From the NCBI RefSeq assembly GCF_000003815.2, contig NC_049981.1:13041304-13105303 (forward strand): a stretch of 64,000 nt of DNA. Reading direction: 5' to 3'. Below the pieces are notes generated by a model that was not told the DNA's origin, did no database searches, and saw only the letters and a program-made list of their open reading frames with translations. Shown piece after piece: positions 23,567 to 37,343 of the stretch. This stretch comes from Branchiostoma floridae. Taxonomy: Eukaryota; Chordata; Leptocardii; Amphioxiformes; Branchiostomatidae. Numbering within the stretch: position 1 is the first letter of the stretch; the number at the start of each line of letters is the position of its first letter. Both the position numbers and the translations under genes were made by a program.

Positions 23567-24999
23567 TGAGGGTTGTCCGCATTCTGCCCCTTCTTCTCTT
23601 TCCTTCTGTTGGTTCCCAGAGGATAAACTGATAGTCGCACTAAGCTTTAGGGTTCATATTTGTTGTTATAAGTCACCATGAAGACGTATTATAACCATAA
23701 TTCAGAACACCAGAAAAAATGGACATTGGTCTTTTGCAAGGCAAGTGGAGTAGGGACGGAGGGAGCTATAGGCTATCAACTGAGTCACGTGTTCGAAATT
23801 TGCATAAACTGGCGTCATAAATTGATAAAAGCATTTCAATTTTGTTGAAGTTATCATTTGATCATAAAATCTTCTTGATGCATGGCATACCAGTTATGCA
23901 ATTAGGATCGGGAACCACTGGACGGGAAATCTAGCAAGCGAACACATACTGTTCTGTTTGTTCTTACTTATTCAAACCTTTTCATATATATAAGGTGGTT
24001 TCCCTCCAGTGTCGTCCTGCCACTTACTACATAATGTATTCGAACACCACAGGCCAGGGTTACCAGTTTCCACGGTGACATGTACATCCGTCTTCTAATG
24101 TCATTCGTAGAGCTAGAAGAATAAAACAATATACCCCCTTATGTAAAGGTAGACATTATGTTACATAAGATAGAAAATAAGGCTCTGAGCTAGTTTACAA
24201 TTTGTATATCATTGAATGGTTATCTTCATTCATACTTGCATAGCGCGTTTGTTCCCTCATTGAGAATCACTCAGTCAGATATTGTTACAACCTGTACGGT
24301 TCACAACGACTGCAGCTGCGGAGACGATGGAAGCTTCTCCTTGCTCCCTGAGAAAGATCAAAGCTTAGATAAGAAGTAGTGTCTTCACCTTCCCCCGTGT
24401 GGTATCGATCTCCCGTCTTATCGGAGATGTGCAGATTTGAAATTACGTAGTAGTACTTTCGCTGAAACACCGGTGTTGGCGTTCTTAACATAGACAAGAT
24501 CTCTGCAGAAACGGTGGTCTTGTATGCATTAGGTAAGGCCATACTGACTTCATTAAAAGAATGACGTCCGCTAAGCACGGCAAATTGATGCAAGCGTGCG
24601 AAAAAAGTTGCCTTCATTACGAAATCTAAGTGGTCAAGAAGGTTTTACATATGACTGAGTTTACAGAACATGGTAAACAAAGCAATAAATCATTCAGTTT
24701 TGCTCTTTCAAACATTCTTGGAAGAGAAAAGTTTACAACAAATCTAGCACGTTTTACAATGGGAAAAGAGGCATTAGTTAACCTTTGAGTCAGTTTTCCG
24801 ATATTTGTTTTACAATTTACGGTATAAAGATGCTCATTTTGTAGCTTCCTTGTGTACAATTTACAGCAAGGTTGCAAACTTTGGGGGTGGCGATATCATC
24901 CATATCATAAAGTCAGTGTTCTTAAGGTCCCATGATAACTCCTAGAGCCCGTAGCTACAGTGGCCCGTTGATCTACTGTGTCAAGGGCCTTGAAGGCGG
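23567..24999. other. no gene recognised
   Basis: A 110-codon ORF (24617-24285 minus) resembles nothing I know. A dispersed repeat lies at 24010-24100 (separate entry). Otherwise nothing is identifiable. Confidence 0.4.
24010..24100. repeat. dispersed repeat, second copy at 46626-46700
   Basis: GTCCTGCCACTTACTA followed by an ACCACAG and CAGT-TCCACGGTGACA-like stretch recurs in the same order near 46626-46700. Both copies lie in non-coding DNA. Family not identified. Confidence 0.55.
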
Positions 25000-25175
25000 A
25001 ACCCATCTCTCTCCTTCCACCACATTCTACCTCATAAAATGAAATCAGTTAGAGTGAGGAGAGTCCTGCAAAGTGCCCTGAGTTCCGAAGGCCACAACGT
25101 CTGGGTAGGAATCAAACCCGTGACCTCTCGATCCCACGTCCGCTATTCTAACCACTCGGCTTTCATGAAGCCATG
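25000..25175 (-). mobile_element. tRNA-derived SINE
   Basis: Minus-strand tRNA-like head: AGCCGAGTGGTTAGAATAGC (box A region) and GAGGTCACGGGTTTGATTCC (box B). A non-tRNA body ending near a GGGTTCCGCC stretch follows. The head resembles a serine/leucine-type tRNA, unlike the SINE at 2110-2253. Confidence 0.7.
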
Positions 25176-28048
25176 GCTACAACATGTGGAACCATACCGA
25201 TAACACGACAACACTATCCAGGTGTATAACCTCCGCGAAAAGTTTGAAAAATGTCTCTAACCAGCGTATTGATGGTGATGTGAGAAGAAATGTCTGCATA
25301 CGTGTCAATGGGTTTGAAATAAATCTTTACTGGTTGCGAGGGCTCCAAGTAATCCTGCGTGTGTCAGGGTCAGAGAAACACGCACAGGTGTGACATTACA
25401 CTCGCAAGTTCTGACATTTGTCTCACATAGGTGAAGGCGTGTCCACGTTGCCCTATCACACTGTGGACGAGCTTAGGCCGCATTTGTTGATGCCTGAAAG
25501 GCGCCAAATCTAAAAGTCGCCCAATGTAGTTGAGCGTAGAGGAGTGATCTATATGTTTTCGGCCTCACCCAGAAAAAAAGGTGCACAACTCAAAAGTCTT
25601 TTTTTGAACGTGTACCAAAATTCAAATCATTGTGATCATTACTTTAATTTGTAGGCGACATAAAGTAACTGTAGGTAAGAGATAAGGAAAAAAACATGGA
25701 CAATTGAACTGTGACCTGGAGTGTGCGGGTCAACTTGCTCTGCTGAAAGTCAACTTGCTCTGCTATATGAAGCATTCCAAATTTGAGTTGTGCTTATTAT
25801 TTCTGGGTGAGGCCGAGTAACACAAACTTATTGCTTTCGCCGGAAACTTTGCCCTATCAAATTGAACGGGGATCATTGACCGTAAAAAGTGGATCGATCT
25901 ATAAATCTCACGCAATGATTGAGAGCATACCGGATTGTTACTGATGAAAAATGTGATTTAGAACTACAATGCTAGTCGGTCGATCGATGTTCTTTCTTGA
26001 TAATAAGTGTCGTCAATACAAGCTAGGACCCCTCTATTTACAAAATATATGGTACATCCCGACAAAGATCACTGCACGAAATCAATAATTTCCAGGTGTT
26101 TCAAGGGACTTACACACCTGTGAAATGTTCTGTGTCCTGGCTGTGTACATGACTTTCCTGGTTCGGCGTGTAATGTCCTTGTTTTTTTCTTACATACCTG
26201 GACTCGCGCTTGTACAGGAATTTCTAGGACCCTTACACCAGACGTGTAGGGGAAATAGGCAGACAAAGGCTTGGCGGCGCCTATTCTCAAAGTCAAGCTT
26301 GGGTCGCGGGTTTACTGTTTACGGCAACTACTACCCCTGCAACCCAGCCTAGGCTATGCTTGGACAATTAATAAGCAATAAGGTTTACATTTTAAACACA
26401 AAATAAGGGGGAGTGTCTGGGGGTATTGAATGGTTGGTATGTCTACCCGTGACATCGTCTGACAGAACAAAGTGGAACAAAATACAACTATAAAAAGAAA
26501 CGACATCCACATTTTTAGGAATACAGTCAAGTCAGAAAGAAAGGTCTACAAAATACTAAAAAAAACAATCATAATTAATGAAGCTGTGATTTGTTTGGCC
26601 CGATATTTCCAACTTATTTGGAAATCCTACGGTCGGCGCGTATTGAACGGGCCATTCATATTCATTTCTACATGTCGGAAAGAAATAAATTTAATGCTAG
26701 GGATAGATCTTGGCTTATAAATAGAAAAGTATGTCTTAAACCAAGGAGGTTTCAACTTCCTTGCTTAAACAAACTCGTCATTTTCATTACATAAACAGCA
26801 GTTCGTTAGCCGGATGTGTATTGCATTGTCTAGCACAGACAAAGGCCACAAACACCCAGCGTTCATTGAATCATTCTTATTTCTTCTTTAATCATTTTGC
26901 AATCACACTGAGATTCTGTTTCAACATACATAAATCTGAACTGCTGCAATAGACTTCTGCGTGTATCGCGATAATCAGTTACGTGATCTGCCCCCTTTGT
27001 ATGAAGAGCTAGGAAAATAAACTAACCAAAGAAGTTTAATTTGGAAATTCGTAAACTAGTGATGTACGATGTTTTTATAGAGTGCCTGTCGCGTCATAGC
27101 GAGGAAGTTGAACTGAAACGACGTTGGACATAGGGAAAACATAGGACTGCGATCTGATTTATGGGCAGCTTTTTGTCAAAAGAATAGAGCGAACACGGGA
27201 CAAAATACAGTCCATTTTCTTGGTTACTGTCTCTAACTTTGGCTACTGTCGACGCACAAACTGAGTGAAATGATCTATGTTAAGATATAACCTCCTTGAC
27301 TCGATGTACTAAATTTTTGTCCCGGGTTATGTTCTTGATTGTACAAACTAAATGACAACGTTGAACGTTAAATTTTTACCGATGTTTCAAGCTGTTGATA
27401 ATCACAGCGGCATGTTTGACATCTTTCTAGGCAGGTATTGTTTTACTGTGAAGTGAAATACGGGTAATTAGGCAGCTCAAACAACCTCCTTGACCTGATT
27501 GTAACAATAGACATCATGGCTGGTACTAGCGGTAGTTCACAGCTCTTTGTGTCTGTGCCCATGCAAGTTCTTCAGAAAAAGCCAATAGAATTTCTCCTCG
27601 CACAATTACAGGGTCAAACCTTCGGCCAATCAACGTGCCAGTCACAATTTTCAAATTCTTCAGTTGAGTTGGTATTGTGAATTCCGCGTCTTTGTGTGTG
27701 GATGTGCGTTCTTGCTGTCCAAGTGTGTCTATATACCAGGGTGCGTTATCTGATGGTACCGAGGAACATTGGTCATTATTTTACATCAGCAAGGAGTTTC
27801 TACTCAAGATCGCGGAACAGGACGACAGGACGTCAGCTGCAACTAATAATAACAGGACCACCGTCGGGCCAAAGTTCTCTCCCATGGCTTCAAGGATCTA
27901 GGAACTTCCGTATACAACTGTAGCGATGATATTGCAGTCGGCATTTGACTTTGCTTTCGACGGAAATAGTGCGGAGGAATATCGAAACGGCTCTCATGTT
28001 TGGGTAGCGAAACCAACCTCATCTAGGAACGACAACTGTATCACCTAG
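25176..28048. other. no gene recognised
   Basis: Nearly 2.9 kb with short unremarkable ORFs and no clear exon. The stretch near 25460-25500 (GGCCGCATTTGTTGAT) recurs in diverged form near 54145, so part of it is repetitive. Confidence 0.4.
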
Positions 28049-28148
28049 NNNNNNNNNNNNNNNNNNNNNNNNNNNNNNNNNNNNNNNNNNNNNNNNNNNN
28101 NNNNNNNNNNNNNNNNNNNNNNNNNNNNNNNNNNNNNNNNNNNNNNNN
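28049..28148. other. assembly gap (100 N)
   Basis: Exactly 100 N, the usual placeholder for a gap of unknown size. Confidence 1.
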
Positions 28149-28159
28149 CCGTCCGAAGA

Positions 28160-28222
28160 CTCGCTATCACGGCAAACTCCCTTCCACAGCAAACTCCCTT
28201 CCACGGCAAACTCCCTTTCCCG
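28160..28222. repeat. short tandem repeat, 16-bp unit
   Basis: Three to four consecutive copies of GGCAAACTCCCTTCCAC-like sequence directly beside the gap. The array probably continues into it and may have caused it. Confidence 0.75.
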
Positions 28223-30187
28223 GCACAAGAGAACATAGTCAACGTTGAAAGTCGCGGACCAACGCCCCCCCCCCCCCAAAAAAAAACCCAGCCCCGTTCC
28301 AAAGACTGCAAGGGAGTCTATGTACTACCCTGCATGCCGTCAAGAAGTGCATACTAGTAGCCTACGAAGACTAGAAGACAACAAAAGACCAGCCGGCATT
28401 CTATGACATACAAAAGGCACTCGCGACTTCAACCTATCATACACACGCACAAACACTAATAAAATTGTCTTCTTTCAATATGAATAAATATATGGTGCTA
28501 TTACAGAATAAGAAATGCGAGTAAGAAACTGCCGAATAAATGGGGAGGGGGGCAAAATCCAGAAGGGGGGGGGGGGGGAGGGCGTCAGATCTCTCGACGC
28601 CACTTTCCATGACAAAAGGGATGCACTGGGTGAGGCAGACCGGGGAAAGATAATTAGGTGGTAATTGGCCGCTAATGTATGCATATTCCGCCAACAAACA
28701 ATGCAACACACGACTCGTGTCCTGTTGTGTAAGGTTGTTTCAAGGCAATCTGTAAGGGTATTTCAAGCCCTTTACGCGTCCTGCACACAGAAATGGTTCG
28801 TTTCCGCGAGATTCTAGGACATGTAAAGGACTGTACACGTCTCGTTTGCAGGCATGAAACCTCCGGATTTTGAAGGACATGTTTAATTTCCAGGACTGTG
28901 TAATTCAGTTTCCATCCTGGAAATGAGGCTTTTCAGGCAGTGGATCCATAAAACGGTTTTCAAGGTTTGACGCATTTTCTTCTATTACAAACAGATGAGT
29001 TGAAATTGAATCAACACGAGACTGTTTAAAACGTGGAACACTGACATTTAGTGTTCAGCACGCCACTGTTGTCATTGGAAACCGGAAAGGGCCTCCGAGC
29101 AGATATTGGGGAGACAGATCGTAGTGTTTCCTGAGTGACAGCCTGACTTGTCTGACAGTAACTCACCATATAGGTAAATGGACACTTACGTAAAAGGAAA
29201 AAAGTGTTATCGATAAACAAATGCTAGCAGTAGTGCCCACAGATATCCCGGAACTAATCATTACAAACAAGACAAGGTGTATACATGAATACAGGTGGCG
29301 CTTCGACAGGCAGACATGGGCTCCTCCAATTGATCCTTTTTATATCAACTCGCATCTCAAATGTTATTCTACATGCATGTTTAGATGTCTATAAGCCTAT
29401 ATTGGAAACTGAACATCTATTTTGAGGCTAATATCTAGTAAATTTTCACATGTTACAAGTCGTGACTAATAATAATACAAACCTCATCAGGGCCTAATCT
29501 GCAGTGCCGCATCCAGCCGCGACTAGAAAAGTGGCTAAGGAGACCGTCAAAGTGCCAAATTTGGTATTTTCCTAAAGGGTTTTGTTCTAAGACATATAAT
29601 GAAAGTATGACAATATTCGGCAGATAATAACACGGCATATTCGGTCATAAAGGACGCATTTTCTTTGCAGTTTACCGATAGCAGTGTCCAAATCTCATTG
29701 CAATGTTCTTGTGAAACAACTCAAAAACATGAGAGACGTTCACTGAATTTTTATTGCTGAGAACTCTCACAGTTGTGTTACTGTTAAAATCGCATCATTA
29801 ATGTTGTTTCTCTTTTAAAGCATACAGCTTACTTATGGACAAATCCTGAAATAACAAGCGTAGGAGTTGATTTTGCTTTTGACAAACATACATTTCATAA
29901 ATCCATATAAACTTCCAAACTCAAAGATGTCACAAACATTCCAGCAAAAAAAGACAATGAAGGGTAATATTCATTTAGAACAATACCGTTAACATTTCTA
30001 ACACCCCCAGCCATACTTGGTATGATCCGCTATATGTATATGTCAACTTTTCACATTACACAATAGTCTCACCGGTCAGAAAATGTATATAAGTCATAAG
30101 TAATAGAGATTACCAATGTTACTTGCTTGACAAAATAAAGTTTTGTAAGGCATTCAACGGAACTAACATAAGTTGTTAAACAACTTT
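28223..30187. other. SLCO-1 3' flank; no other gene seen
   Basis: Contains poly-G and poly-C runs at about 28265 and 28567. The part next to 30187 should be the 3' UTR of SLCO-1. A minus-strand AATAAA at 29755-29750 would give a 3' UTR of about 430 nt. Confidence 0.45.
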
Positions 30188-33100
30188 TCATATAGGAGTA
30201 GCAGTCTCGCTGCTTTGCTCAGCACCTCCGCCAGATGGCGTCACAGTAACAGTAGGTTCCTGTGATCCATATAGCCGTGCCAGCTTGGCGTGAGTTACGG
30301 TGGTGTTGAGTGGGGGCTTGTAGGACCACAGCGCCAGGCCGAATCCGACAAGTGATATCGCTTGCCAAATAAGAGCGACCATGAGGAATTTGTAGGCCAT
30401 GCTTTCTTTGTCGTAGATCCAACAGGAGCCGCGCTCTCCGCACTTTTCCTGCCACACCAGGCAGGTGCTGTCGATGATCTTACCGAAGACTATCGGACCG
30501 GGAATGCTACCTACATAACAGTATACATGAACACAGCAAGTGGGTTTGATTAATGGATTGGTTGACGTTAATGTTGTGAACTGTAAATGGCAGATATATG
30601 ACACATTCTATGACCATAGTTCACATGTTAACACGTCTGTCCTCCTTGCTGGACGTTTTCATCTTGTCTGTGAAATTGTGCCCAAATGGATAAATTTAAT
30701 TCCACTCGTGACGAAGAGTTTGTTTTTGTGTGTTTGTGAACACCATCTCTGAACATTTCAGTTTGTTTCTGTGGGGAGGGTGTTACTTACCGAGGAATCG
30801 CAGGATGATGGTTTGAACACCCAGAGCAAGGGACCGCTGGCTTTCTGGAACACACCTAAAATAAGATCATATAAAGCACTGAGCAATTGTGTATACAGCG
30901 CAGCAACCTAACGTTTCAACTTTTTAATATTCGTAATAAACTATCAACAAACTGTCCTTGTCACTGAACTACTGTATGATTATTCCCATACTGTCATGTA
31001 TAAAGACAACATACAAACATCGTATGTTAGGAAGTTTCTACTGAAAGCTGTACGTACCCCCTTCTTGGTTGAAGTAGTTTTATCGTTTACCCGTCATTTT
31101 TAAAAACAGACATGTAAGTCTATACCATATATCTTGTAAGACAAGCTTTGCTGACACGACAAAATGTACAGTGACTTTCGTATAGTTAATTATAAACTAT
31201 AAAAAAATATAGAGTAGTATGACCTGAGAGTAGCCCCGGTAGCTGCAGGTATTTCCATGATCGTCACGACCATGAGTAGGAAGAACAGGAAGAGGAAGAC
31301 AGACATGTTTCCACAGGAGGGGGAGGGGCACGGCTTCTCGTGGGCGTCCTGACTACCGTCTGTCGTGTTAGTGGACACGCAGCTGCAATTCGTGTAGCGC
31401 TAACGTGGGGTGAAACAAGAAATGCTTTTTCTAAAGCTGGTCACACAAGCTAACATAATGGTGAGGATGAAATGCTGTCTGTGTGCCGAACTGGAAGGCA
31501 CCCAGGCATTGCGCTTGCGTGGCAAAAACACAGGAATCATGTCAAAATGATTAGAATGAAGAAGCTCAAATACTGCCGGAGAACACATCAGCATTATAAA
31601 AGCCGGACTATTGTATGATGAGACTCACTGTATTTTATGAAAGGACACAAGCATAGTACATACATGTATCACTACAAGTCAGTGCAAAGTCATACTTGTC
31701 GTAACATAGGTTTCCGACAGCAAATTTACTGCGTCGAACAAACCTCAGCTGTGGTGTGATTAAAAATTTTTTTCATGCATCCTTGTTAATGTCAATGATA
31801 TGTTCTGCCATAGCATTGCTTAACATCCTTGGACAAAACGAAATCTTGCGACAAATGTGATCATAAATTTAGAAAAAAAACTTTTTCTTCACCTTTATAC
31901 CGTTGTCGTCGGCACTTTCTCCGGTGCACCCGGCAAAACACGGGGAGAAATACTGCACGTTGTTTGCTCCACAGGTGGGGACCAGGAACGCCGTCTTGCA
32001 GTTACAGTCGGCATTGCAGGTGTCAGACAGGTTCGTACTAGTCATCGGTATGTCATTGGTCAAGCTGCAACAACAAAATCAATAATGGAGCTTCGTAGAG
32101 CCAACATACCTGTCCCTGGTGCACACTACCCATCCAAAGGTAAACATGCCTGTCCTTGGTACTGAACACTATCTACACACAGATGAACATGCCTGTCATT
32201 GGTACTGAACACTATCTACACACAGATGGGCATGCCTGCCCTTGGTGCTGAACACCATCCACACACAGGTTAACATGCCTGTCCTTGGTACTGAACACTA
32301 TCTACACACAGATGGGCATGCCTGTCCTTGGTGCTGAACACCATCTACACACAGGTTAACATGCCTGTCCTTGGTACTGAACACTATCTACACACAGATG
32401 GGCATGCCTGTCCTTGGTGCTGAACACCATCCACACACAGGTAAACATGCCTGTTCTTGGTGCTGAACACTATCTAAACATAGGTAACGTGCCTGCTCCT
32501 GGTACTAAACACTATTAACACAAAGACGCACTTGCCTCTTCATGATACTGAGCAACATTCAATACATCTATCCCAGAGAAAATGCCAACAAATAACATTA
32601 CAGTACACTAACTTGTTTTGGTAAGGTACTGTGACACCAGCGAATGACATGCCAGGGCAGCTCAGTAACAGTGCGAAGTCCAGGATGAAGCCAAGAGCGC
32701 CCCCTATCATCACCAGCTTGATCATCCCCGGACACTTCAGCTTCAACTTCTTCATCAGCAGCCCGCCCAGCACCGACCCTACTGCGGCCCCGGGGACGAT
32801 CGCTGCACCTACAGAACGAATCGCAAAGATGAAAAAAAAGTGCTAAACATTGCATTAAATGCAAATCAGGAACTTCAGTGAAACTATGCTAAAACATATC
32901 ACATTACCAACAGTTGTTATGCAGTGTTTGTAGTCACGTGTCTATCACGTAGATATTTAGCCCCGTTTTCGATGGTTAAACCTTTTTGAGTTGACACGTA
33001 ACTTTGAACTTGGTCTTTCATTACAGTGACGTAACTATAACATTGTTCGCATGCCAATTTATGGGTAGTACTCTTCCAGGTTTAGCCAACCGGTATGGTG

Positions 33101-36100
33101 AAAGTGACATCACTCAATGAGAGCGTTATTAGAAAATTGAACGGAGGAGAAAACTTTTTTGTCTTACCAAAAAGCGTTGAGGCCCGCCCTGACGGCTGAC
33201 CGAACTGCATCTGCACGAACTTGGGTCCGAAGGCGGCGAATGTTGCGGACAGGAAGGCCTCAAAAGCGCCGCCTATGTTGATCAGCATGAAGGTGGGGTT
33301 TCGCAGGAGGAGGAGAAGAGCTGTAGGGAAATCTCGCCAAGTCTTCCCTGGATGGGCAAAAACGATATCCGTACATTACTTGCTTCAGATACACATTATA
33401 CATGTTCAGAACAGATAAACGTAATCACTGTATTGCCTTACAATCACCAAATACCACTTATCATGGAAGCTCATCTGTGTCTGTGTGTGTGTGTGTGAGA
33501 GAGAGAGAGATGTTATTGTGTTATTTTTTCTAAAGACTATCAACAAGCAAATAATACAATCTTAGGTTTGTCACTACTATATTTAAAGAGTGGTTACCAA
33601 ACTCAGGAGTCGATGCGATGTCCTCTCCGCCCTTCTGGTGGGCTTCAGACCGCTTCTTGGCGTTAATTTCAGCAGCACCTTTGATATTTCATAAAGTGGA
33701 TATGGGTTAAATGATAAGTGTGTAAAGGTGCAGATAGAGCTTTTTCGTTGAGACTATCAAACACGATAAAAAAGATAAAATCTCACAATTAGCAATGCCA
33801 TTCTCTGTTATGGATGTGATAATCAATGCCTTCTTCCTTTCAGTGATATAGGTTCATATATAAAGAAAAGTGGCATATATTTACCTGGTAGTTCCTTAGG
33901 ATACCCAGCCAGTGGTATACTAACCGCCCAGGCCACGGCTGCGCACACAACAAACCCGATCCACCATGCACCCACCCACCGGGGGTCATCTGGGGTCAAC
34001 TCGGACCTGCCAAGCAGCAAATTAAAAAAAGGTATAAAACTTACATATATATAGTATGACTGAATTCATGACTGTTGATCTATACTGATAAAAAAAATAA
34101 TAGTACATTAGCACCTAAACATATGAATTGATTCCAACTTACCCGTCGTTTCCTTTGTAGATGTCAGTAAAGAAGTCCAAGAGTTTCCCGCCGAAGAAAT
34201 AACCGGTGGCAGGACCGAAAAAGGCGCATGCGTAGAAAATACCTGCAATGGCGTCGAAGTGTGGTAGATATGTGACATTGCAGTTTATAATCAAAGCTTA
34301 CACCACAAATGTCATTAACGTGTTAGGTTTGAGTTCCATTCATTATCTACTTTTTTTTCATACTTGGTATACACTATCCGTGCAAGAAAAGAAGAGGTTC
34401 ATATAACATACCTATGTACAATCCTGAATTCACCGTGTCGACATTTTCATCCAGGTAGGAGACACCAATGGTGTAGAGCGGAGTAGCTCCAAGTCCGTGT
34501 ATGAGTTGGGCTAAATTTGGGGGCAGAAACAAAAGATTTAAACAGACTTTCCAGTTACAAATCTTCTGTGAAGAGATAGTTAACGCTATTCCTGTTCTTT
34601 ATTTTCTTAGGTATTGTGTAATCGGAGAGAAAGTACATTTTTAGCATCTATACATTCTGTTTGTTCTTACCTAAAACGAAGATATAAAAGTAGTTGGAAA
34701 GGTTGGTGTTTTCGTTGCAGTCTGTGTCGGTGGCGTTACCCTCCGCAGCACAGGTATCCTCGAACCCCGCCCCGTACATGTACCGTCCCGTAACAAAGTG
34801 GGGAATGGCGAAGGTCAAAGAACCAATTCCTAACACAAAGACTCCCAGAGACAGCCATTTAGGTTTGCTACCCCCTGTGCTGGCGTGATACGTCACGAAC
34901 AGAGCCAGGACGGAGTAGGCTACGTCATAGCTGCCCTTGATGACGCCGAGGCTGAAGCTGGGCAGGTCGAACCGTTTCTCTATGGACGTGATGCTGACGT
35001 TCACCAGCCCGTTCACACTCGTGCCTTGCACGAAGGCGAACAGGCACACAAAGAACAGTGCACCTTTGGAATTGTTGAAGATCTAAAAATATGAAAATAA
35101 GGTACTTAGACAAATACTTGTGCATCATGTGTATGGAACATAGAGAGAAGTAAAGTAAAGTGTACATCCGCGAAAACAATATGACAAGATGTACATCCAT
35201 TAAGATCTGAGATTTTAGCTTTCTTCATCAGGGTGGAATACTATTACGTACCGCATGTCGGGGCTACGGCAAATAGAATGTGACTAAGACTGCACCGTAC
35301 CCCTGTGGCTGTGAGAACATTAATGGGATACTACAAGCTGTTACGAGAAACTCTCAAAAAGCTGGAGTTTCACCTGTAACCATGCCGGGCGAACTGCTCC
35401 CCATCCACACAGCAGGTCATCCCCTTCTGCTGCGTCAACTTCTACTGTCGGCTGGGACTCAGGTTCTCCGTCTGCGGTCTTACTGGGGCTGAACAACACA
35501 GAACTCAGTATCATCCCCTGTCTTACAAACACACACATACTAACACAAACACACACGCGCGCGCGCGCGCGCACACACAAACACACACACACACACACAC
35601 ACAAACACACAAACACACAAGACCAGCTATGCACAATATATGGCTCCCTTTATATCAAGTAACTATAGCTTGTGCCAGTATTATTTTAAATGTAACGTTA
35701 GTATTGAAGGTCACCAGGCAATGGTCGACTACTTTATAAATGACGTGACCTTTCAGCAGGCTGTAAACATGTGACCATCCGTAAAATTGGTACACTACCA
35801 AAAACTAAACCTGCCTGAAGGTATACTAAAAATTATCAGACAGGGTAGTTTTTTACATGTCATTTAAGTATGTGGGTTTAACTTACACAATTGACAAGTA
35901 GTTGTTGAGACAGTAAATAAACGTCGCGTTGCCACTGAGATACCTTCTTTTTCAATGTTGTCCTTTAATTTGTTCAGTAAGCGTATCCTTCCATTTGCTA
36001 CATACAGTCAAACCTGTCTATAGCGGCCACTCAAGGGACCGGACAAATATGGCCACTATAGACAGGTGGCCTCTGTATAGAGGTGGCAACTTGTAGATAA

Positions 36101-36438
36101 AATACCCAAGGGACCCACACAAAGTGGCCTCTATGGACAGGTGGCCCCTCTGTAGAGGTGGCCCCTAATACAGGTTTGACTGTACTTATACTTTGCTACA
36201 TACGTATAATTTGCCATTCCAATCTAAATTTAGTTCCAGACACAGAAGGGTGCATAGAATTTCTTTTCATTCTAAACTGAAAATCAGTTATACAGAGAAC
36301 AAAATTAGATGTTGCTTTTGTACACAATCCGTGAGCACACGGGTAACCCGCCTTCTGATCTGACATGGGTCACTGAACATGACTGCGCTAGTTTACTTAC
36401 CGATACCGGCTTCCCTCCAAAGTCTCGTATTCCGGCAT
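30188..36438 (-). CDS. slco4a1-like: organic anion transporter SLCO-1 (SLCO4-like), 692 aa
   Basis: Twelve-TM plasma-membrane carrier of the OATP/SLCO family, which exchanges amphipathic organic anions such as conjugated steroids, thyroid hormones and prostanoids without sodium. Coding exons in order: 36438-36401, 35488-35374, 35082-34671, 34510-34412, 34242-34143, 34006-33885, 33678-33598, 33347-33168, 32808-32613, 32064-31893, 31399-31224, 30855-30791, 30510-30188. The sum is 2079 nt and all phases close. Start is MPEYETLEGSRY in a 38-nt first exon. The N-terminus has the SLCO4-style CGWGAVRPAWLQ. The family signature [12 protein letters not shown] is at residues 262-273. A Kazal-like Cys-rich extracellular loop runs about 455-535 (CNADCNCK, PTCGANNVQYFSPC, NCSC). 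VPESQRSLALG precedes the last TM region (about 565). The C-terminus ends T-P-I, a possible class I PDZ ligand. Lies 0.9 kb downstream of SLCO-2 in the same direction. Substrate unknown. Confidence 0.95.
32100..32530. repeat. minisatellite, ~43-bp unit, ~9 copies
   Basis: The unit is CATGCCTGTCCTTGGTACTG followed by AACACTATCTACACACAGATGAA, with two alternating variants (ACTGAACACTATC and GCTGAACACCATC). It lies in the SLCO-1 intron between the exons at 32064 and 32613. Same core as the arrays at 752-1105 and 16166-16615. Confidence 0.95.
35518..35624. repeat. (CA)n/(CG)n microsatellite in SLCO-1 intron 1
   Basis: CA-rich tract with an embedded (CG)n core at about 35557-35571. It begins about 30 bp 5' (transcript sense) of the acceptor of the second coding exon, so length changes could affect splicing of that exon. 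Confidence 0.9.
36005..36182. mobile_element. 178-bp MITE with TA target site, Tc1/mariner type
   Basis: The ends CAGTCAAACCTGT and ACAGGTTTGACTG are perfect inverted copies, and TA lies outside both (36003-36004 and 36183-36184). Inside, a segment like GACAGGTGGCCTCTGTATAG occurs twice in direct orientation. It sits in SLCO-1 intron 1. No coding capacity. Confidence 0.9.
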
Positions 36439-37343
36439 CGTTAAAGGTAACATCGGGTTAAGTTCAGAAACACGCGTGCAGCTGCGCTCTTCCCCAGTCT
36501 TGCAACTTCCAGCTCTCCGAACCTTTGCGTGTTGGTGCTGTCTTCACCATGAACAGTCCCTGCGCACGAGAACTGTTGCAGCACTCACCATGTTTGGGTC
36601 TGATCATTAGCTTCTACGTGTTCTGGGAAACCTGTTGGACAGGCTTGTAAAGATCTATTCACTCGTCACTAATTACATCAGACGTTCCTCCCACACCAAT
36701 GAATACAGTAGGACATGTATGGCACAGTCACTACGTAATAGGGGGCTTTGAGTTAAACTCGGTGCCTCTGACGTTTAAGTTCCATGCGTTTAAATATAGA
36801 AAAATATTAATTATATATACTAAATATGAAAAGTTCTACGAACAAAAAAGACCAAGACTGATAGAAATAAAAGCTTAAGAATATAACCAAAATGTGTCGG
36901 GAAAGTTCCCTATAATGAGAGATAACGCCGGTCGGACAGACAGACAGACAGACAGACAGACAAAGAGATAGTGAAGTAATAATTGACAAAGGTTCCAATC
37001 ACCAAGACTTTAATTGCAGTAGATGTAGTTCTACAACATTCACTATTGGAATTGAATGCTAGTTAATCTAGATTCGTCTATTGGCACTTATCAACTAACG
37101 TTATCCTTATATATACATACATATACATATACATATAAAATATAGTAAGTGCGCCTAAGCTTATGTGTACATACCAAAAAAAACGCCACATACAAAAGAT
37201 GTACATAAACAAACTAAATCTATGGTCATAACTACCGGCCTTACTGTATATACGCTCCAGCAAAGTACAGTGTTTAGTACTGTGTACATAAATTTATATA
37301 CTTGTTCAAATGTATAATCAGGCATGTGCTCTGTGAATTCGTT
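36439..37343. other. SLCO-1 5' flank / SLCO-2 3' flank
   Basis: A 0.9-kb spacer that must hold the SLCO-1 promoter and 5' UTR and the SLCO-2 3' UTR. A (GACA)n run lies at about 36937-36962. No other feature is visible. Confidence 0.5.
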
